Positions 59,766 through 64,000 of a DNA stretch of 64,000 nt are shown here, in pieces. Location of the stretch: assembly GCA_910574965.1 (NCBI GenBank), contig CAJTDB010000001.1:124001-188000 (forward strand), in the 5' to 3' direction. This DNA comes from Lachnospiraceae bacterium (GTDB taxonomy: Bacteria; Bacillota; Clostridia; Lachnospirales; Lachnospiraceae). The translations under genes were made by a program, and so were the position numbers. The notes under the pieces were generated by a model. It was not told the origin of the DNA. It worked only from the letters and a program-made list of their open reading frames with translations, and searched no databases. Positions within the stretch are counted from its first letter, which is position 1. Each line of letters begins with the position of its first letter.

Positions 59766-59887
59766 AACTTGTATGATAACTAACAAGATAGACGTACCTT
59801 TCTGAAAACGATTATGAGATACACAAGATATATTCAGCGTTCCAACACCGTCAAACTATATTATAACTTATATGATGAGTAACAAGA
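59766..59887. promoter_or_regulatory. two related 23-bp sites upstream of the dehydratase gene
   Basis: Site 1 at 59766-59788 (AACTTGTATGATAACT then AACAAGA) and site 2 at 59865-59887 (AACTTATATGATGAGT then AACAAGA) agree at 19-20 of 23 positions. Both keep half-sites CTTGT/ACAAG-like and a TATGAT that could be a -10. They flank the 59730-59903 gap, so a GntR dimer pair could loop the DNA. Confidence 0.55.
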
Positions 59888-59903
59888 AAAGGAGGAAAAG
59901 CAA

Positions 59904-61151
59904 ATGGCAGTATTGATCAAGGACATCCGAGTCATATGCACAGCTCCCGAGGGGATCAATCTGGTGGTCGTGAAGGTGGACACGAACCAGCCCGGACTGT
60001 ACGGACTGGGATGCGCAACGTTTGCGTATCGCCATCTGACCGTGAAACATCTGGTGGAAGAGTATCTGAAACCGCTTCTTGTGGGAAGAGATGCGCAGAA
60101 CATTGAAGAACTCTGGCAGTTGATGCATCAGAATGGATACTGGAGAAACGGACCGATTGAAAACAATGCCATATCCGGTATCGATATGGCACTCTGGGAT
60201 ATCAAAGGGAAGATGGCCGGTATGCCGGTGTATCAGCTCTTTGGCGGTAAGGTGCGGGAAGGGATTCCGGTGTACCGGCATGTGGACGGCAAGGACATAC
60301 AGGAAATCTGTGAAAATATTCTGAGATTTCAGGAGATGGGAATTACGCATCTGCGCTGTCAGTGCGGAGGATACGGCGGGGCAGCTTATGGGGATACGCC
60401 GGCAACGGCGCCGGAAGGAGCGCATGACGGCATGTATCTGGACGCAAAAAAATATATTCGGGATACGGTACAGTTGTTTGAACAGATTCGGGAGAGAATT
60501 GGATATGAAATGCAGTTGGTGCATGACGTGCATGAGCGGATCGCTCCTGTGGAGGCCATAAAACTTGCGAAAGAGTTAGAGCCTTTTGATCTGTTCTTCC
60601 TGGAAGATCCGGTGCCTTTGGAGCAGGCCGGATGGCTTAAAAATCTGCGTCAGCAGACAAGCATTCCGATTGCGCAGGGAGAGCTTTTCAATAATCCGGC
60701 AGAATGGAAGACACTGATTGCAGAGCGTCTGATTGATTTTATTCGGGTACATATCAGCCAGATCGGAGGAATCACTCCGGCCAGAAAGCTCCAGATTTTT
60801 GCGGAACAGTTTGGAGTGCGCACGGCATGGCACGGGCCTGGGGACATGTCGCCGCTGGCCCATGCAGCCAATATCCATATTGACCTTGCGGCGTCGAATT
60901 TCGGCGTACAGGAATGGTCGGGCATTGAGCCGCCGAACTTTGTCATCCAGGAGCTGAAAGGACCTCATGGGGCCCTTCTGGAAGTATTTCCGGGACTTCC
61001 GGAATATAGAAACGGTTATGTATATGCCAATGACCGGCCGGGACTTGGAGTAGATCTAAATGAAGAAGAGGCAGCAAAATATCCATGTGAAAAGACCGTG
61101 ACCACATGGACACAGACACGGGCAAGAGACGGCGCGCTGGTGACGCCGTAA
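59904..61151 (+). CDS. enolase-superfamily sugar-acid dehydratase, ManD/RspA type
   Basis: 415 residues; AAAGGAGG is 9-16 nt upstream. IKDIRVICTAPEGINLVVVKV starts the capping domain. Barrel: VHDVHERI (Asp ligand), FFLEDPVP (Glu), AQGELFNNPAEW (Glu) and the TAWHGPGDMSP loop (His) are the ManD/RspA pattern. Members dehydrate D-mannonate or D-gluconate; activity varies, so the substrate cannot be fixed. With the TRAP genes it forms an uptake-and-dehydration operon. Confidence 0.88.
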   Translation: MAVLIKDIRVICTAPEGINLVVVKVDTNQPGLYGLGCATFAYRHLTVKHLVEEYLKPLLVGRDAQNIEELWQLMHQNGYWRNGPIENNAISGIDMALWDIKGKMAGMPVYQLFGGKVREGIPVYRHVDGKDIQEICENILRFQEMGITHLRCQCGGYGGAAYGDTPATAPEGAHDGMYLDAKKYIRDTVQLFEQIRERIGYEMQLVHDVHERIAPVEAIKLAKELEPFDLFFLEDPVPLEQAGWLKNLRQQTSIPIAQGELFNNPAEWKTLIAERLIDFIRVHISQIGGITPARKLQIFAEQFGVRTAWHGPGDMSPLAHAANIHIDLAASNFGVQEWSGIEPPNFVIQELKGPHGALLEVFPGLPEYRNGYVYANDRPGLGVDLNEEEAAKYPCEKTVTTWTQTRARDGALVTP

Positions 61152-61163
61152 AATATGGGGATA

Positions 61164-61374
61164 ACAGCATCATCCCGATCAAAGCCCAATCGATTTATTG
61201 GCACATCATTCTTGAAACAAAAAATCGATTTATGGAAAGGTGTTTGAAAGGGAGGATGCGGAACTTTCAGACAGCATCATCCCATTCAACCCCAAATCGA
61301 TTATCTGGCACATTTTTTTGTGACAGAAAATCGATTTATAGAAGGGGGTTGAGTGGGAGGATGCGGAACTTTCA
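61164..61374 (+). repeat. two tandem 107-bp palindromic repeats ending at the dctP ribosome binding site
   Basis: Units 61164-61270 and 61271-61374. Both start ACAGCATCATCCC, contain two AATCGATT palindromes and GGCACAT, and end GGGAGGATGCGGAACTTTCA. GGATGC (unit end) and GCATCATCCC (next unit start) can pair across the junction. The end of unit 2 runs into TAGGAGG of dctP. It resembles the 18.6 kb family by GATGCGGAAC and by position before an SD. Fills the 61152-61391 gap. Confidence 0.85.
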
Positions 61375-61391
61375 TAGGAGGTAAAAAGGAT

Positions 61392-62408
61392 ATGAAAAAG
61401 CAGACAACAGTTCTGACTGTATGCATGATCCTGGTTTCCTTTGTGCTGGCGGGATTCAGTATCTGGAAAGACAATCAGACGGAGACAGGACAGGACGGGA
61501 CCATCACCCTGCGTATGGCGCAAACCTCATCAGAGACGGGGGCCATTGGCCAGTCCATGGAAATCTTCGCGGACCGGATCTACGAAGCAACCGGAGGAAA
61601 ATACAAGATTGAGACTTATCACAACGGACAGCTTGGCGCAGAGATCGATACGATTGAAGGCTGCCAGATGGGAACCATTGACATTGCAGTGGTCAATCAG
61701 TCCACCATCGGCAATTTTATCCGGGATTTTCAGGCGCTGGACATTCCGTATCTGATCACATCGACGGAGCAGGCGGATGCGGTATTTCTTGGTGAGATCG
61801 GAGATGAATTTCTGGACAAACTGTCCGGCGTTCAGCTTTACGGACTGGGAATCTGGGAGTCCGGCTTCCGGAACTTAAGCAACAGCAAGACGGATGTAAA
61901 TTCCGTAGAAGACGTAGCCGGTCTGAAAGTACGTACCATGGAAAACCAGATCCATATCGCGTTCTGGAAAGAGATGGGTGCGGATGCTACGCCTATGTCC
62001 TGGAGTGAGGCATATACGGCACTTCAGCAGGGAGCCCTGGACGGGCAGGAAAATCCCTCCACAGTCATTCTGACCAACAATGTGGCTCAGGTCAACGACC
62101 GGCTGGCAGTAACAGAACATGCATATTCCACGGTCTTTCTGGTTATGAGTCCCACCACATGGGCTTCTCTTGGAAGCGAGTACCAGCAGATTTTTACAGA
62201 TATTATGAAAGAATGCAGCGTAAGCGAGAGAGAATTAAGCCGCGAGATGGACGCCGAGGCTATCGGTCAGCTAATGGAACAGGGAATGAGCGTAACGTAT
62301 CCGGACAAACAGAAGTTCGTTGACAAGGCAGCAGATCTTTATACAAAGTGGGAATCGGAATACGGAGATGTCATCACCCGGATACGGAATTTGTCGGCAT
62401 CTGAGTAA
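61392..62408 (+). CDS. dctP: TRAP transporter substrate-binding protein, DctP family
   Basis: 338 residues from ATG 61392 (AGGAGG 10-15 nt upstream). N-terminal signal or anchor helix (TVLTVCMILVSFVLAGFSIW); the lipobox position has Phe, not Cys, so it may not be a lipoprotein. Family blocks: MAQTSSETGAIGQSMEIFADRI, GAEIDTIEGCQMGTIDIAV, GLKVRTMENQIHIAFWKEMGADATPM and ALQQGALDGQENPSTVI. The Arg in KVRTMEN normally binds the substrate carboxylate. Confidence 0.92.
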   Translation: MKKQTTVLTVCMILVSFVLAGFSIWKDNQTETGQDGTITLRMAQTSSETGAIGQSMEIFADRIYEATGGKYKIETYHNGQLGAEIDTIEGCQMGTIDIAVVNQSTIGNFIRDFQALDIPYLITSTEQADAVFLGEIGDEFLDKLSGVQLYGLGIWESGFRNLSNSKTDVNSVEDVAGLKVRTMENQIHIAFWKEMGADATPMSWSEAYTALQQGALDGQENPSTVILTNNVAQVNDRLAVTEHAYSTVFLVMSPTTWASLGSEYQQIFTDIMKECSVSERELSREMDAEAIGQLMEQGMSVTYPDKQKFVDKAADLYTKWESEYGDVITRIRNLSASE

Positions 62409-62422
62409 AAGGGGAGGAAAAA

Positions 62423-62908
62423 ATGGAAAAGATAACAGCCGTTTTTAAGAAGTTACAAAAAGCAAACAGCATTCTTATTGGAATTGCGCTGCTGACCATG
62501 ATTGCAGTCGTATTTTTACAGACCTTTTGCCGGTTTGTCATCTTCCGGAGCCTTACCTGGTCGGAGGAGCTGTCCCGTTATCTGTTTGTGGCAATCATCG
62601 CCCTTGGCATCAATCTGGCCAGCACAAAACATCTGTTCGTACGGATTGAAATCATTGACGGATATCTGAAAGGAAAAGGACTTCTGATTCTGAACGTGAT
62701 TCGCAGAGCCATTGCCATGTATGTAAGTATTGTGTTTGTATACAGCGGCTATCGGCTGATCCAGATCGGAGGCTATCAGGTCAGCCCGGCCATGAGAATC
62801 CCCATGAGCCTGCTGTATGGGATTATATTTTTGGGGTTTGTCATGAACGCTCTGGCGATTATGGTGGACATTTACGAAGAATTTACAAATGCAAAGGAGG
62901 ATTTATAA
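62423..62908 (+). CDS. dctQ: TRAP transporter small permease, DctQ
   Basis: 161 residues, 14 bp after dctP. Four predicted membrane segments, starting IGIALLTMIAVVFLQTFCRF. RSLTWSEELSRYLFV is the DctQ signature. Works with DctM to use a sodium gradient for uptake of the sugar acid. Confidence 0.92.
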   Translation: MEKITAVFKKLQKANSILIGIALLTMIAVVFLQTFCRFVIFRSLTWSEELSRYLFVAIIALGINLASTKHLFVRIEIIDGYLKGKGLLILNVIRRAIAMYVSIVFVYSGYRLIQIGGYQVSPAMRIPMSLLYGIIFLGFVMNALAIMVDIYEEFTNAKEDL

Positions 62909-62909
62909 A

Positions 62910-64000
62910 ATGGATGTTGCAGCAATCGCTTTGATCGTTGTTCTGCTGGCAGCCATGGCCTGCGGTCTGGAGATTACCTGGTCCCTGGGTCTGGCCTGCA
63001 TCGTGGCAGTACTCCTGGATCCCAAACTTACGTTCGTAATCGTCGCACAGAGGATTTTTGCCAACTCCAACAGCTTTTCCATGCTGGCCATTCCGGCTTT
63101 TATGCTGGCAGGAGATGTCATGTCCAAGGGCGGTCTTTCCAAAAGGCTTGTGGCCTTTGCGGATTCTCTGGTAGGATGGATATCCGGGGGTATTTCTCTT
63201 GTTTCCATCGTTGCCTGTACCTTTTTTGCAGCAATCTCCGGTTCCTCCGTGGCAACAACGGCTGCGATCGGCGGTCTGATGTATCCGGAGATGGTGGAAC
63301 GGAAATATCCGGAGGCGTATGCGGCAGCCGTTCAGGCCATCGGCGGAACGCTGGGCATCGTAATTCCGCCCAGTATCGTACTGGTTATCTATGGAAATAT
63401 TACGGGAACAGATGTGGGTGCCCTTCTGATGGCAGGCGTAATTCCGGGAATTGTATGTTGTATCTTTTTATGTATCTATGCGTATTATAAGGCGAAGAAA
63501 AATCATTTTCCAAAGTCCGATAAGTTTTCTTTTAAACGGTTTCTCGTCTCCTTTAAGGATGCGGTCTGGGCACTGGTTATGCCCATTATCATTCTGGGCG
63601 GCATCTATGCAGGAATCTTTACACCGACGGAATCTGCAGTAGTGGCAGTGGTATATGGAATGATCGTCTGCCTGGCTGTTTATCGGGAGATTACGATGAA
63701 GAGCGTATGGGAGATCATCGAGACGACCGCTACGGGAACAGCAAACCTGATGATCCTGGTGGTAACGGCTCAGATGTTCGGATGGCTGATCTCTTATTAT
63801 CAGATTCCCCAGGCAGTCACGAACTTCATGCTGGCATTTGTATCCAACAAATATATGTTCTGGGCCATTATTATTATCCTTTTGGCCATCTGCGGCATGT
63901 TCCTGGAGGTAGGAGCGACGAATCTGATTCTTGGACCGATTCTGGCGCCCATCGCCGCTGCATTTGGAATCGATCCGGTCCAGTTCGGTCTGGTATTTGT
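62910..64000 (+). CDS. dctM: TRAP transporter large permease, DctM (partial, cut by window end)
   Basis: ATG 62910 has AAAGGAGG 9 nt upstream. The frame stays open to 64000 (363 codons; family about 425). Hydrophobic throughout. Blocks: FAAISGSSVATTAAIGGLMYPEM, GGTLGIVIPPSIVLVIYG, GIFTPTESAVVAVVYG and GMFLEVGATNLILGPILAPI match DctM. Completes the transporter of the ManD operon. Confidence 0.95.
   Translation, partial: MDVAAIALIVVLLAAMACGLEITWSLGLACIVAVLLDPKLTFVIVAQRIFANSNSFSMLAIPAFMLAGDVMSKGGLSKRLVAFADSLVGWISGGISLVSIVACTFFAAISGSSVATTAAIGGLMYPEMVERKYPEAYAAAVQAIGGTLGIVIPPSIVLVIYGNITGTDVGALLMAGVIPGIVCCIFLCIYAYYKAKKNHFPKSDKFSFKRFLVSFKDAVWALVMPIIILGGIYAGIFTPTESAVVAVVYGMIVCLAVYREITMKSVWEIIETTATGTANLMILVVTAQMFGWLISYYQIPQAVTNFMLAFVSNKYMFWAIIIILLAICGMFLEVGATNLILGPILAPIAAAFGIDPVQFGLVF

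Noticed and set aside
1-64000. tRNA or rRNA genes
   Set aside because: I looked for tRNA-like cloverleaf ends and conserved rRNA stretches on both strands and saw none; the integrase target is a protein gene, not a tRNA.

Overview
This window looks like the chromosome of an anaerobic, spore-forming Clostridia member, most likely Lachnospiraceae. The signs are an alpha/beta-type small acid-soluble spore protein, a CotH-like protein, a T-box controlled tyrS, AddAB instead of RecBCD, low-GC Gram-positive ribosome binding sites, and a type I-C CRISPR system of the kind common in gut Firmicutes. The species cannot be named from the sequence alone.

Layout. 0-5.8 kb: tail of pcrA, a small acidic membrane protein, the rRNA methyltransferase rlmD (its C-terminal extension cut by an in-frame amber codon), then an AT-rich insert with two putative phage-defence genes (AIPR and a YhcG/DUF1016 nuclease) and a TfoX-like protein. 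5.8-14.1 kb: a repeat-bearing lipoprotein, CotH, a PD-(D/E)XK-like protein, and a type III restriction-modification pair (mod, res), with overlaps or short gaps. 14.1-18.5 kb: patatin, a ferredoxin-less ASKHA protein, a candidate structured RNA on the minus strand, and an Fe-S aldo/keto reductase. 18.5-25.4 kb: housekeeping genes (deoD, aroK, glutamine amidotransferase, dipeptidase, T-box plus tyrS, LytTR regulator, glycosyltransferase) and a palindromic tandem repeat. 25.3-26.1 kb: a decayed EFR1-type flavodoxin/ferredoxin. 26.2-36.8 kb: complete type I-C CRISPR-Cas (cas3-5-8-7-4-1-2, with a probable internal cas11) and an array of 34 intact repeats plus one degenerate terminal repeat. 37.0-46.2 kb: a phospholipase C-like protein, larE, tcdA, addB, addA.

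46.56-57.14 kb is an integrated element of about 10.6 kb. It has a tyrosine integrase, divergent repressor, excisionase-like protein, RepA-type helicase, an iteron-like field, an ERCC4 nuclease, a type I holin-like toxin with antisense RNA, and several small unknown genes. It sits in the 3' end of an rlmI-like gene, with 23-bp identical att repeats and paired integrase arm sites at both ends. No capsid, portal, tail or conjugation gene was seen, so it resembles a phage satellite or small mobilizable island. A deleted copy of its toxin locus lies just outside attL, evidence of an earlier related element at the same site. From 57.1 kb to the end come rlmI, a spore protein gene, a DUF1538 relic, and a GntR-regulated sugar-acid operon: ManD/RspA-type dehydratase and a TRAP transporter (DctP, DctQ, DctM, the last cut by the window edge).

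The most unusual sequence is inside the element at about 51.1-53.1 kb. A dozen or so motifs each repeat a variable 5-6 base word with an exact 10-bp period and usually end in an A-tract followed by G. The word is kept within a copy but differs between copies. Other points worth checking are the 16.7-17.1 kb RNA candidate, two families of tandem palindromic intergenic repeats that end at a Shine-Dalgarno sequence (one with a compensatory stem change), three CRISPR spacers aimed at the same short sequence, and a CRISPR-repeat fragment upstream of cas3.
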